This document shows positions 7,136-12,824 of a stretch of DNA of 16,240 bases, one piece after another. Under the pieces are notes generated by a model. It had not been told where the DNA came from. It saw only the letters and a program-made list of their open reading frames with translations, and made no database searches. Each line of letters begins with the position of its first letter. Position 1 is the stretch's first letter. The DNA comes from an uncultured Clostridia bacterium (GTDB lineage: Bacteria > Bacillota > Clostridia > Oscillospirales > Acutalibacteraceae): contig CALFTN010000017.1 in NCBI GenBank assembly GCA_937916395.1, forward strand, positions 1-16,240. Reading direction: 5' to 3'. Position numbers and translations under genes: made by a program.

Positions 7136-7570
7136 TCACAAATAATTTTTAACTTCGCTGCGGAGCTTTTCTTCTAACTTGATAAGTCGCTTACAAATAT
7201 CTTTTGCAAATTCTTCTGCAGCCTTATATTCATTAAGATACTTGTTGAGTGATTTAATACCCATATCGCAACCATCAGTCATTAAATCAGCAATAGTATT
7301 ATCAGATTCGTTTACCATTAATTTCATATTTGTTTTCATCCAAGACATACCCTTTGCCATTGGATTAGGATTTTTACCATCATCGTGGAATTTGTTAAGC
7401 TCTTCACCAATTTCTCTGTCCAAAGTTACGTGCTCGTTTTTGCAGTCAATTAAAAAATCTTTGAGCTTCTGGCTTTTTACGTAATCTAAAACATCATCAA
7501 TTGAAGCAATTCCCATTTTAACCCCTGCATCACATTCACGAAGTAATTTTATTGTATCTTGTTCAATCAT
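7136..7570 (-). CDS. Small predicted helical-bundle protein, function unknown
   Basis: This soluble 144-residue protein is rich in Lys, Glu and Leu with no signal peptide or membrane segment. The heptad-like spacing of hydrophobic residues suggests four long helices (about 2-28, 32-60, 78-105 and 108-143), resembling ferritin-like or DUF2383-type bundles, but I do not recognise a defined family. His, Glu and Asp residues are present (HVTLDREIGEE, FHDDGK), yet no clear paired ExxH metal motif is visible. The ribosome binding site AAGGAG (- strand, 7578-7583) lies in the 3' arm of a hairpin that could hide it. The gene is 48 bases downstream of the 109-residue membrane protein gene and probably shares its transcript. 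Confidence 0.75.
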   Translation of the reverse strand: MIEQDTIKLLRECDAGVKMGIASIDDVLDYVKSQKLKDFLIDCKNEHVTLDREIGEELNKFHDDGKNPNPMAKGMSWMKTNMKLMVNESDNTIADLMTDGCDMGIKSLNKYLNEYKAAEEFAKDICKRLIKLEEKLRSEVKNYL

Positions 7571-7573
7571 TTT

Positions 7574-7611
7574 AAAAACTCCTTTACTTTTTTAGTAGTA
7601 TTGGAGTTTTT
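7574..7611 (-). promoter_or_regulatory. Hairpin that can mask the ribosome binding site of the helical-bundle gene
   Basis: On the - strand, AAAAACTCC (complement of 7603-7611) pairs with GGAGTTTTT (complement of 7574-7582) around a 20-base loop. The GGAG of the second arm is the likely Shine-Dalgarno sequence of the gene starting at 7570. The T-run after it also makes this a possible weak terminator or attenuator for the upstream gene. Confidence 0.5.
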
Positions 7612-7618
7612 TGGGTTT

Positions 7619-7948
7619 TTATGCAGAAACGCTTTTATTATTCTTTTTTCTTTTAATAATTGCCAATGCTATTTCTGTTATAAGCGAACCTATAAAGACC
7701 ATTAAAACATCCATTGACCAAAACGCAAATGATTCTCGAAAAGTGATACCAAAAACAGTGGCAGCCGAATCTGTATAAACCATAAAAAGCATTATTGCAG
7801 AAATTACTCCAAGAACAATTGTTACAATAAAGCTCTTTTCTTTCTTTCTGAAAACTGTTCTTAAAAAAGCACCGATACAAAACGGTAATATAAACAATAC
7901 TAAATAGTTTTCAGCAATTTGCAAATATGATTCAAAAACTTCACTCAT
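7619..7948 (-). CDS. Small integral membrane protein, function unknown
   Basis: This 109-residue protein has three clear membrane segments (about 16-33, 40-61 and 74-98) and a basic C-terminus (KRKKNNKSVSA), giving an inside-positive end. I do not recognise the family. The ribosome binding site AAAGGGG (- strand) precedes the ATG, and a good promoter lies at 7996-8023. The helical-bundle gene follows on the same strand, so the two are likely a two-gene operon. The operon is divergent from the XRE regulator at 8251; control by that regulator is possible but is inference from position only. Confidence 0.75.
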   Translation of the reverse strand: MSEVFESYLQIAENYLVLFILPFCIGAFLRTVFRKKEKSFIVTIVLGVISAIMLFMVYTDSAATVFGITFRESFAFWSMDVLMVFIGSLITEIALAIIKRKKNNKSVSA

Positions 7949-7995
7949 AATAATTCCCCTTTCTGTTTTGAGAAAATTTTTTATTCTCTGAGTTC

Positions 7996-8023
7996 ATTAT
8001 ATAATCCCCCAAAAAAAATACAA
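7996..8023 (-). promoter_or_regulatory. Promoter of the 7948-7136 two-gene unit
   Basis: Reading the - strand, TTGTAT (8023-8018) and a perfect TATAAT (8001-7996) are separated by 16 bases. The start would fall near 7989, giving a leader of about 40 nt. Confidence 0.65.
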
Positions 8024-8076
8024 GTAAAAACCTGATTTTTCTATTGCTACAATTTGTTGCATAAGCAAAATAACAA

Positions 8077-8118
8077 CACCCTATCATTTAAAGTGCAAAC
8101 TAAAAATGATAGTATGAG
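8077..8118. repeat. CCTATCATTT-family hairpin copy 2, between divergent genes
   Basis: CACCCTATCATTT (8077-8089) pairs with AAATGATAGTATG (8104-8116) with two mismatches. It sits in the 302-base region 7949-8250 between two divergently transcribed genes, upstream of both, where a terminator has no obvious use. The rest of that region holds the two divergent promoters and otherwise featureless AT-rich DNA. Confidence 0.75.
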
Positions 8119-8183
8119 TTTTATATTTCAATGATTTTTATAATATTTCTACTAACAGTTGAAATGTATCGCATAATAAGTTA

Positions 8184-8211
8184 TTGTAATATCAAAAGAA
8201 AAAATTATAAT
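8184..8211 (+). promoter_or_regulatory. Likely promoter of the XRE regulator
   Basis: TTGTAA (8184-8189), a 16-base spacer and a perfect TATAAT (8206-8211). The -35 is imperfect, so the call rests mainly on the -10 and its position 40 bases before the start codon. Confidence 0.5.
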
Positions 8212-8250
8212 AAAAACAGATGCATCGAATAAATTTAAAAGGTGATAATT

Positions 8251-8988
8251 ATGAATTTAAGAATAGGTGAAAACCTTAAAAGACTTAGACGAGAAAAAGA
8301 TTTAACACAGGAAGAATTAGCAGCACATTTAGGAATATCCTTTCAGGCAATAAGTAAATGGGAGCGTGGTGAAAGTTACCCTGATATCACTATTCTTCCT
8401 GCTCTTTCAAATTACTTTAAAATTAGTATTGATGAATTAGTAGGTATGGAAGAAATAAGAAGAACAGAAGAATATGAAAAGATAAATGAAAAATGGCTTG
8501 AAAACAGAAACGCAAATAAGCACAAAGAAAATGTGAAACTAATGAAAGATTCTTTAAAATTTTTCCCGAATGATGCACTTTTACTTGTGCAGCTATCTTC
8601 ATCTCTAGAAAGATTAGATGGAACCGATAAAGAAAAAACTCAATATTTAAGAGAATCTATTGCGGTTCAAGAGCAAATTTTACGTGGAGAAGATAGTGAG
8701 GTAAGAAACGCGACACTTTATAATATTTGTTTTGCATATTGGAAAATTGGTGAACATAAAAAAGCAATAAATCAAGCAAAAAAATTATCAAACTTTTATA
8801 AATCAAGAGAAAATGCACTTGTGTATTTTTTAGATGGTGATGAAAAAAATCAAATTGCAAAATCCTCGCTTGAACCTCTCGCCTGGAGTATTACTCACCA
8901 ATTAACTGCACTTTATGAAACTGAGAATGACGAAGGTTATCTTGAAAAAGCAGAAAAAATAAAAGAGTTACTTTTAGAAAGCGAATAA
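8251..8988 (+). CDS. XRE-family transcriptional regulator with helical C-terminal domain
   Basis: The protein is 245 residues from the ATG at 8251, preceded by AAAAGGTGAT. A GTG nine bases upstream overlaps the ribosome binding site and is unlikely to be the start. Residues 4-65 form a classical HTH_3/Cro-CI domain (LKRLRREKDLTQEELAAHLGISFQAISKWERGESYPD), presumably binding DNA as a dimer. The remaining part (about 70-245) is helical, with hydrophobic spacing reminiscent of TPR repeats (LRESIAVQEQIL, ATLYNICFAYWKIGEHKKAINQAKKL). Many Firmicutes XRE regulators of this build sense a peptide or partner protein through that domain. Targets are unknown; the divergent two-gene unit is the closest candidate. 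A strong terminator follows directly. Confidence 0.88.
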   Translation: MNLRIGENLKRLRREKDLTQEELAAHLGISFQAISKWERGESYPDITILPALSNYFKISIDELVGMEEIRRTEEYEKINEKWLENRNANKHKENVKLMKDSLKFFPNDALLLVQLSSSLERLDGTDKEKTQYLRESIAVQEQILRGEDSEVRNATLYNICFAYWKIGEHKKAINQAKKLSNFYKSRENALVYFLDGDEKNQIAKSSLEPLAWSITHQLTALYETENDEGYLEKAEKIKELLLESE

Positions 8989-8996
8989 AATCAAAT

Positions 8997-9046
8997 CACC
9001 CTATCATTTAAAGAATAATCTAAAAATGATAGGGTGTTATTTAATT
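8997..9046. terminator. Bidirectional terminator, CCTATCATTT-family copy 3
   Basis: CACCCTATCATTT (8997-9009) pairs perfectly with AAATGATAGGGTG (9024-9036), 13 pairs. TTATTTAATT follows on the + strand and ATTTGATTTT on the - strand. It separates the convergent XRE (+) and fucI (-) genes. Confidence 0.85.
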
Positions 9047-9052
9047 ATAATT

Positions 9053-9103
9053 GCGTCGCAGACCCTCTAATTCCGAATTACGCATTACGCATTCCGAATT
9101 ATT
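9053..9103. repeat. Heptamer tract B with 13-mer, reaching into the fucI stop codon
   Basis: GCGTCGCAGACCC (9053-9065, reverse complement of the 13-mer at 4006-4018) is followed by AATTCCG, AATTACG, CATTACG, CATTCCG and AATTATT (9069-9103). The last unit contains the fucI stop codon (9099-9101, TAA on the - strand). Confidence 0.8.
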
Positions 9104-10895
9104 TATAAAGTGGTCCATAAGCTTCACAAGCTCTGAAGTCTGCACCTTCAAGCTCTGCTGTGCCAAATGCGTTCCATGCTGCAGGACGGAAGATTTTTTC
9201 ATCATCAACGTTGTGCATTGAAACAGGAATACGAAGCATTGAGCAGAGAGTAATAATATCTGCACCAATGTGACCGTAAGAAATAGCGCCGTGGTTTGCA
9301 CCCCAGTGGTTCATAACCTCATAAGCAGAAGTGAAAGGTCCTTTGCCTGTAAGGATTGGTGTGAACCATGTGCAAGGCCATGTGTAGTCTGTTCTCTTCC
9401 AGATTTTGTCTGAAACTTCATCTGGAAGTGCTACTGTGTAGCCTTCGCAAATCTGAACTGTTGGTCCAAGGCCTTTAACAAGATTAAGTCTGATCATTGT
9501 TGCAGGCATTTCAGCTCTTGTAAGGAAACGGCTTGAGTATCCACCGCCACGGAAGTAACCATTGTCAGCTGGTGCCCATGTGGTAGCTTCTGTCATCTTT
9601 TTGATGTCTTCATCAGTAACATTATACCATTCTTTGATAATACCGTTACCGTTTTCGTCTTTAACCTCACCACAAGCATCAAGACAGCAAGCACCTGAGT
9701 TGATAAGATGAATAAAACCCTTACCCTCTTTAGCTTTGCCTTCTAATTCATAACCAGTAGCTTTCTTTGTTGCCTCTGGGCTCCAGTATGTTCTAACGTC
9801 AGCAAACATCTGTGGACGGTTTGTAAGCAATTTCATAAAGAGCATACTGATACCGTTGAGAACGTCGTTTTCTGTAGCAAGAACGTATGGCTCTCTTGCA
9901 CCATTCCAGTCAAATGAAGTGTTAAGCATTGCTTCTGCAAAGTCAGCGTTAGGATAGAAGTCAGTCCACTGTCTTTGACCCTGGAAGCCAGCAGCAATAG
10001 CATTGTGGCCAACCATTTCTTCTTCTCTGCCTTCTGGAAGGTTTTTGTTACCATTCATAAGGTCTTTAATAATGCACATCATTTTAACTGTGAACTGCCA
10101 GTCTTTTTCTTTTTGTTCCGGAGATTTTCTTACAAATTCAGGGTTTTTGTCAAATGCTTCTTTGCAGTTTTCTTTTACCCATTTGTAAGCCTTCTGATAT
10201 TCAGCTTCGTCATAAATTCCCTCTTCCATTCGACGAATAATTTCAACCTCGTCAACTGATTCAACACGTAAGCCAAGGTATTCTTCGAGGAAGTCAGGGT
10301 CAATTGATGAACCTGCAATACCCATACAGATTGAACCGATTTGAAGATATGACTTACCACGCATTGTAGCAACAGCAACTGCAGCACGACCAAAGCGAAG
10401 GAGTTTTTCTTGTACATCTTCCGGAATATCAGTTGCAGTAGCATCCTGAACATCTTTACCATAAATACCAAAAGCAGGAAGACCCTTCTGAGCATGAGCT
10501 GCAAGAACAGATGCTAAGTAAACAGCACCAGGTCTTTCAGTACCATTGAAGCCCCAAACACCTTTAATTGTGTTTTTATCCATATCCATTGTTTCTGAGC
10601 CGTAGCACCAGCAAGGTGTAACTGAAAGAGTAATATCAACACCTGCTTTTTTGAATTCATCGGCACATTGTGCAGCCTCAGCAACGCGACCAATAGTTGT
10701 GCTTGAAATAATAACCTTTACAGGCTCACCGTTAGAGTATTTAAGATTTTCGGTAAAGAGCTTCTGAGCAGCCTTTGCCATATTCATTGTTTGTTCTTCA
10801 AGAGATTCTCTAACCTTAAGTGGACCACGTCTACCATCAATAACAGGGCGTATACCAATTACAGGATAATCTCCGATAAATCTGTTTTCTGCCAT
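9099..10895 (-). CDS. fucI: L-fucose isomerase
   Basis: This 598-residue protein is L-fucose isomerase, the Mn2+-dependent ketol isomerase converting L-fucose to L-fuculose (also D-arabinose to D-ribulose). Its length matches the roughly 590-residue family. By alignment from memory to E. coli FucI (Glu337, Asp361, His528), the metal/catalytic residues are Glu342 (LATENDV) and Asp366 (MFADVRTYW), 24 residues apart as in E. coli, with the third ligand in the NHWGANHGAISYGH region (His530 or His535). The N-terminal IGIRPVIDGRRGPLKVRESLE is also typical. The start follows GAAAGGATG on the - strand. It has its own promoter and no fuculokinase, aldolase or fucose permease beside it, so the rest of the pathway must lie elsewhere. 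Confidence 0.96.
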   Translation of the reverse strand: MAENRFIGDYPVIGIRPVIDGRRGPLKVRESLEEQTMNMAKAAQKLFTENLKYSNGEPVKVIISSTTIGRVAEAAQCADEFKKAGVDITLSVTPCWCYGSETMDMDKNTIKGVWGFNGTERPGAVYLASVLAAHAQKGLPAFGIYGKDVQDATATDIPEDVQEKLLRFGRAAVAVATMRGKSYLQIGSICMGIAGSSIDPDFLEEYLGLRVESVDEVEIIRRMEEGIYDEAEYQKAYKWVKENCKEAFDKNPEFVRKSPEQKEKDWQFTVKMMCIIKDLMNGNKNLPEGREEEMVGHNAIAAGFQGQRQWTDFYPNADFAEAMLNTSFDWNGAREPYVLATENDVLNGISMLFMKLLTNRPQMFADVRTYWSPEATKKATGYELEGKAKEGKGFIHLINSGACCLDACGEVKDENGNGIIKEWYNVTDEDIKKMTEATTWAPADNGYFRGGGYSSRFLTRAEMPATMIRLNLVKGLGPTVQICEGYTVALPDEVSDKIWKRTDYTWPCTWFTPILTGKGPFTSAYEVMNHWGANHGAISYGHIGADIITLCSMLRIPVSMHNVDDEKIFRPAAWNAFGTAELEGADFRACEAYGPLYK

Positions 10896-10935
10896 TTTTA
10901 TATCATCCTTTCGAATTAATAAAAGTTCACCTTAT

Positions 10936-10963
10936 AGTATAGCATATTTTATATTCTTTTCAA
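10936..10963 (-). promoter_or_regulatory. Promoter of fucI
   Basis: On the - strand, TTGAAA (10963-10958), a 16-base spacer ending in TGC, and TATACT (10941-10936), an extended -10. The start falls near 10929, leaving a leader of about 33 nt that ends in the ribosome binding site. No obvious operator dyad or catabolite-response site was recognised around it. Confidence 0.7.
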
Positions 10964-11021
10964 TAATTTTGGTGGTAAATTTTTGAACTTCTTTTTTGTA
11001 GAATTTGCTATTTCATAATTT

Positions 11022-11051
11022 AGTGAGTCAGTAGTCAGTAAGTCAGTGGTC
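11022..11051. repeat. Seven/eight-base tandem tract D
   Basis: Units AGTGAGTC, AGTAGTC, AGTAAGTC and AGTGGTC lie in tandem. The 16-mer TCAGTAAGTCAGTGGT (11035-11050) recurs at 15983-15998. The tract lies 23 bases from the hairpin at 11075-11112. Confidence 0.75.
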
Positions 11052-11065
11052 AGGGCTTCGCTGAG

Positions 11066-11112
11066 GTAAAAAAACCTACCATTTTAGCTTGATTAAAAAC
11101 TAAAATGATAGG
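11066..11112 (-). terminator. Terminator of the MerR-type gene, CCTATCATTT-family copy 4
   Basis: On the - strand CCTATCATTTTAG (complement of 11100-11112) pairs with CTAAAATGGTAGG (complement of 11075-11087) with one mismatch, followed by a run of seven T. It stands right after the stop codon of the gene ending at 11121. Confidence 0.85.
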
Positions 11113-11120
11113 ATAATTCA

Positions 11121-12353
11121 TTAAGCTCTTATAAATACATAATAATTTGTATCATAACCACCAAAGCGGTAGTCGCCACTCTTCCATTCAATTATCATAT
11201 ATTCTTTACCATCTACAACTCGTATTTCGTATTCACAAGCAGACCAGTTCCATTTACGAAGAAGATAGTTTTTAGTCCAAGTAACTTTATCTTCACCTTC
11301 AAAAATATCATCTTCATAAACACATCTGCAGTTACCATCAGGAAAGAATTCAATTTCTTTAAAATATAAATCTTCAATAGGTTCTGCTTCGGTAGTAAAT
11401 TCAGATTTACCGCCTTGATAACCTAAAAATGAATGTGCTTTCCATTTGCCTAAAATCTGCTCATCATTTACAAAAGGTTTGTTTATGTCATCTTTTTTTG
11501 CAATTTCTTCTACTGTATATTCTTTGCTATCTAACTTCTTAAGAACAAGGCAGCAAGGCTTACCACCACGAGTGTATTCATATTCTTTGAGAGAAACAAA
11601 CATAAATAAATCATTGCCTATTTGTTCTGTTTCATATTCGCTATAGTCAGGAGTTTTTAAATATCCTTTAGTCCAACTGAATGCCCAATATTGTTGACCT
11701 TCAGGTAAGAAATATAAATATTTTTGTTCTCCGCCATAAAAATTTTTTACACAGAAAAGGTTATCGTAAAAATCTGCTTTAACTGCATATATACCTATAA
11801 TCTCCCACTTACCAACTACGTTTTCGTCATTTTCAAAAGGAAGCTCTAAATCAGGCAAATCAATTTCTTCACCTAACTTTATAACTTCACAAGTGATTTC
11901 GCCATTACCGATATTATACTGTGATACACGCTGATAATCCTGAGATTTCAACTCGGCTTCTGCTAAAGTGCATAAGTCTTTTGCATTGCAATCCGGTGTT
12001 GTTTTGATAATCGCTTTATTATTTTTAAATAAAATATCTAACTTTGTCATTGTTAGTTTTGCCTCCTTTAAATTTTCGAAAGCAACAAGAAGTTCATTTT
12101 CTTTTCTTATGAACAATTCGTTGATTTCTTCGTTTGTTTTATCAGAAGAAATAATCTCTCTTATGTCTTGCAAGGAGAAACCAGCTTTTTTCAAAGCAGT
12201 AATTCTATGAAAAATTAAAATTTGTTCCGATGTATAATACCTGTATCCAGAAAAAATATCTATGTGCTCTGGCACAAGTAGCTTTTCTTTATCATAGTGG
12301 CGAAGAACTGATATTTTTGTTCCACACATCTTTGCAAATTCACCTATTTTCAT
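11121..12353 (-). CDS. MerR-type transcriptional regulator with duplicated C-terminal domain
   Basis: This is a 410-residue protein. Residues 1-70 are a MerR winged helix (MKIGEFAKMCGTKISVLRHYDKEKLL...GYRYYTSEQ), and about 75-112 form the long dimerisation helix. The rest is not a standard GyrI/effector-binding domain. It contains two tandem copies of a roughly 100-115-residue module, about 172-271 and 293-408. These share LPFENDENVVGKW / KPFVNDEQILGKW, a WTKGYL/WTKNYL segment and aromatic strands, suggesting a lipocalin-like or beta-sandwich sensor. The ligand is unknown. The start follows AGGAGGAATAAGAA. Its promoter has a 19-base spacer with a dyad, which points to autoregulation by the MerR mechanism. 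It is divergent from the small-peptide locus at 12451. Confidence 0.87.
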   Translation of the reverse strand: MKIGEFAKMCGTKISVLRHYDKEKLLVPEHIDIFSGYRYYTSEQILIFHRITALKKAGFSLQDIREIISSDKTNEEINELFIRKENELLVAFENLKEAKLTMTKLDILFKNNKAIIKTTPDCNAKDLCTLAEAELKSQDYQRVSQYNIGNGEITCEVIKLGEEIDLPDLELPFENDENVVGKWEIIGIYAVKADFYDNLFCVKNFYGGEQKYLYFLPEGQQYWAFSWTKGYLKTPDYSEYETEQIGNDLFMFVSLKEYEYTRGGKPCCLVLKKLDSKEYTVEEIAKKDDINKPFVNDEQILGKWKAHSFLGYQGGKSEFTTEAEPIEDLYFKEIEFFPDGNCRCVYEDDIFEGEDKVTWTKNYLLRKWNWSACEYEIRVVDGKEYMIIEWKSGDYRFGGYDTNYYVFIRA

Positions 12354-12400
12354 TTCTTATTCCTCCTATTAATATAGTTTGTAATGCGCCTTACAAGCAC

Positions 12401-12431
12401 ACTATAAACCTAAAGTTAAGTTGAGAGTCAA
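12401..12431 (-). promoter_or_regulatory. MerR-type promoter/operator with 19-bp spacer
   Basis: On the - strand, TTGACT (12431-12426) and TATAGT (12406-12401) are separated by 19 bases. That is too long for normal RNA polymerase and is the signature of MerR-activated promoters. The spacer contains an imperfect dyad, CTCAACT-TA-ACTTTAG (5 of 7 positions symmetric). It drives the MerR-type gene itself. Confidence 0.7.
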
Positions 12432-12450
12432 GGGGTATTTTAAAAAATTA

Positions 12451-12479
12451 TTGATTTTTATAAAAAACTGTGATATATT
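12451..12479 (+). promoter_or_regulatory. Promoter of the small hydrophobic peptide transcript
   Basis: TTGATT (12451-12456), a 17-base spacer and TATATT (12474-12479), with TG one base before the -10 (extended -10). The start near 12485 places a small hairpin, GGAAC/GTTCC (12486-12498), at the very 5' end of the RNA. Confidence 0.7.
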
Positions 12480-12499
12480 ATCTTTGGAACTTTTGTTCC

Positions 12500-12533
12500 C
12501 AAGGAGTTATCCTAAACGGTAGGCGGTTAGTCC
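12500..12533 (+). other. 5' leader hairpin of the small-peptide mRNA, related to the 5' end of the antisense RNA
   Basis: GGAGTTATCC (12503-12512) can pair imperfectly with GGTTAGTCC (12525-12533). The sequence CAAGGAGTTATCC...AGTCC is closely matched by the 5' part of the opposing RNA (complement of 12703-12731). A further leader hairpin, GAGAGGGC/GCCCTCTT (12545-12564), lies before the ribosome binding site. Confidence 0.65.
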
Positions 12534-12586
12534 CTTTCTTTTGGAGAGGGCGTTTGCCCTCTTAAATTTCTAAGGGGGTGATGCTC

Positions 12587-12658
12587 ATGGAATATTTAAC
12601 CATTTTAGTTATTGTTCTAATTGTAGCCACAGGTTACATAATAAGCATAAAAAAATAA
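12587..12658 (+). CDS. 23-residue hydrophobic peptide, candidate type I toxin
   Basis: This short ORF encodes MEYLTILVIVLIVATGYIISIKK. A run of about 17 hydrophobic residues is followed by a Ser-Ile-Lys-Lys end, the build of small membrane toxins such as Fst, TxpA and the 'putative holin-like toxin' group, though I cannot match it to one of them. The start ATG at 12587 is 8 bases from a strong AAGGGGGTG site. In-frame ATG and GTG codons at 12581 and 12578 are too close to that site. The leader is long (about 100 nt) and folded, as in toxin mRNAs kept poorly translated. The last codons run into a bidirectional terminator, and an RNA is predicted from the other strand across the 3' end. The peptide's toxicity is inference. 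Confidence 0.62.
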   Translation: MEYLTILVIVLIVATGYIISIKK

Positions 12659-12691
12659 CCGCCCACGTCCAAATGGTAGCGGTTATTTTTT
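12651..12691. terminator. Bidirectional terminator shared by the peptide mRNA and the opposing RNA
   Basis: AAAAATAACCGC (12651-12662) pairs perfectly with GCGGTTATTTTT (12679-12690), 12 pairs, with an inner CCA/TGG. It has a T-run on the + strand and, read on the - strand, another T-run at its other end. The stop codon of the 23-residue peptide lies in the first arm. Confidence 0.88.
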
Positions 12692-12702
12692 AATCACACA
12701 TT

Positions 12703-12731
12703 GGACTATCCGTCTACAGGATAGCTCCTTG
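12703..12731 (-). other. 5' hairpin of the antisense RNA, inverted copy of the mRNA leader element
   Basis: On the + strand GGACTATCC (12703-12711) pairs with GGATAGCTCC (12719-12728) with one bulge. Reverse-complemented, it reads CAAGGAGCTATCC...GGATAGTCC, closely matching 12500-12533. Confidence 0.7.
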
Positions 12732-12740
12732 TTCATTTAC

Positions 12741-12768
12741 ATTATAGCACATACTAAAAAAATGTCAA
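12741..12768 (-). promoter_or_regulatory. Consensus promoter of the antisense RNA
   Basis: On the - strand, a perfect TTGACA (12768-12763), a 16-base spacer ending TGTGC, and a perfect TATAAT (12746-12741). It is one of the two or three best promoters in the window, and nothing but the short antisense RNA lies before the terminator. Confidence 0.85.
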
Positions 12769-12807
12769 CCATATTCAGTTATCACACTTTCAACTTACAC
12801 ACTTCAA

Positions 12808-12824
12808 AATAATTCCGAATTATT
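12808..12824. repeat. 17-bp palindrome over the mnmA stop codon, heptamer-tract remnant
   Basis: AATAATTC-C-GAATTATT is a perfect palindrome overlapping the mnmA stop (12820-12822). It contains AATTCCG and AATTATT (12811-12824), the same two unit types that end tract B at the fucI stop. It may act as a weak transcript end for mnmA; no T-run follows. Confidence 0.6.

Larger units (their letters stand above)
12645..12734 (-). ncRNA. Predicted ~90-nt antisense RNA facing the peptide gene
   Basis: A near-perfect promoter directs a - strand transcript starting near 12734 and ending at the terminator, about 12645. It overlaps the 3' end of the peptide mRNA, including its stop codon and terminator. 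No ORF with a ribosome binding site fits. Its 5' hairpin pairs GGAGCTATCC with GGATAGTCC around a 7-base loop. Either arm could pair with the related hairpin in the peptide mRNA leader. The organisation matches antisense antitoxins such as RatA or RNA II of par. The RNA and its function are predictions. Confidence 0.62.

Noticed and set aside
12500..12731. Direct par (pAD1 fst) homologue
   Set aside because: The peptide does not resemble Fst beyond being hydrophobic, and the hairpin repeats are inverted rather than direct; only the layout is similar.
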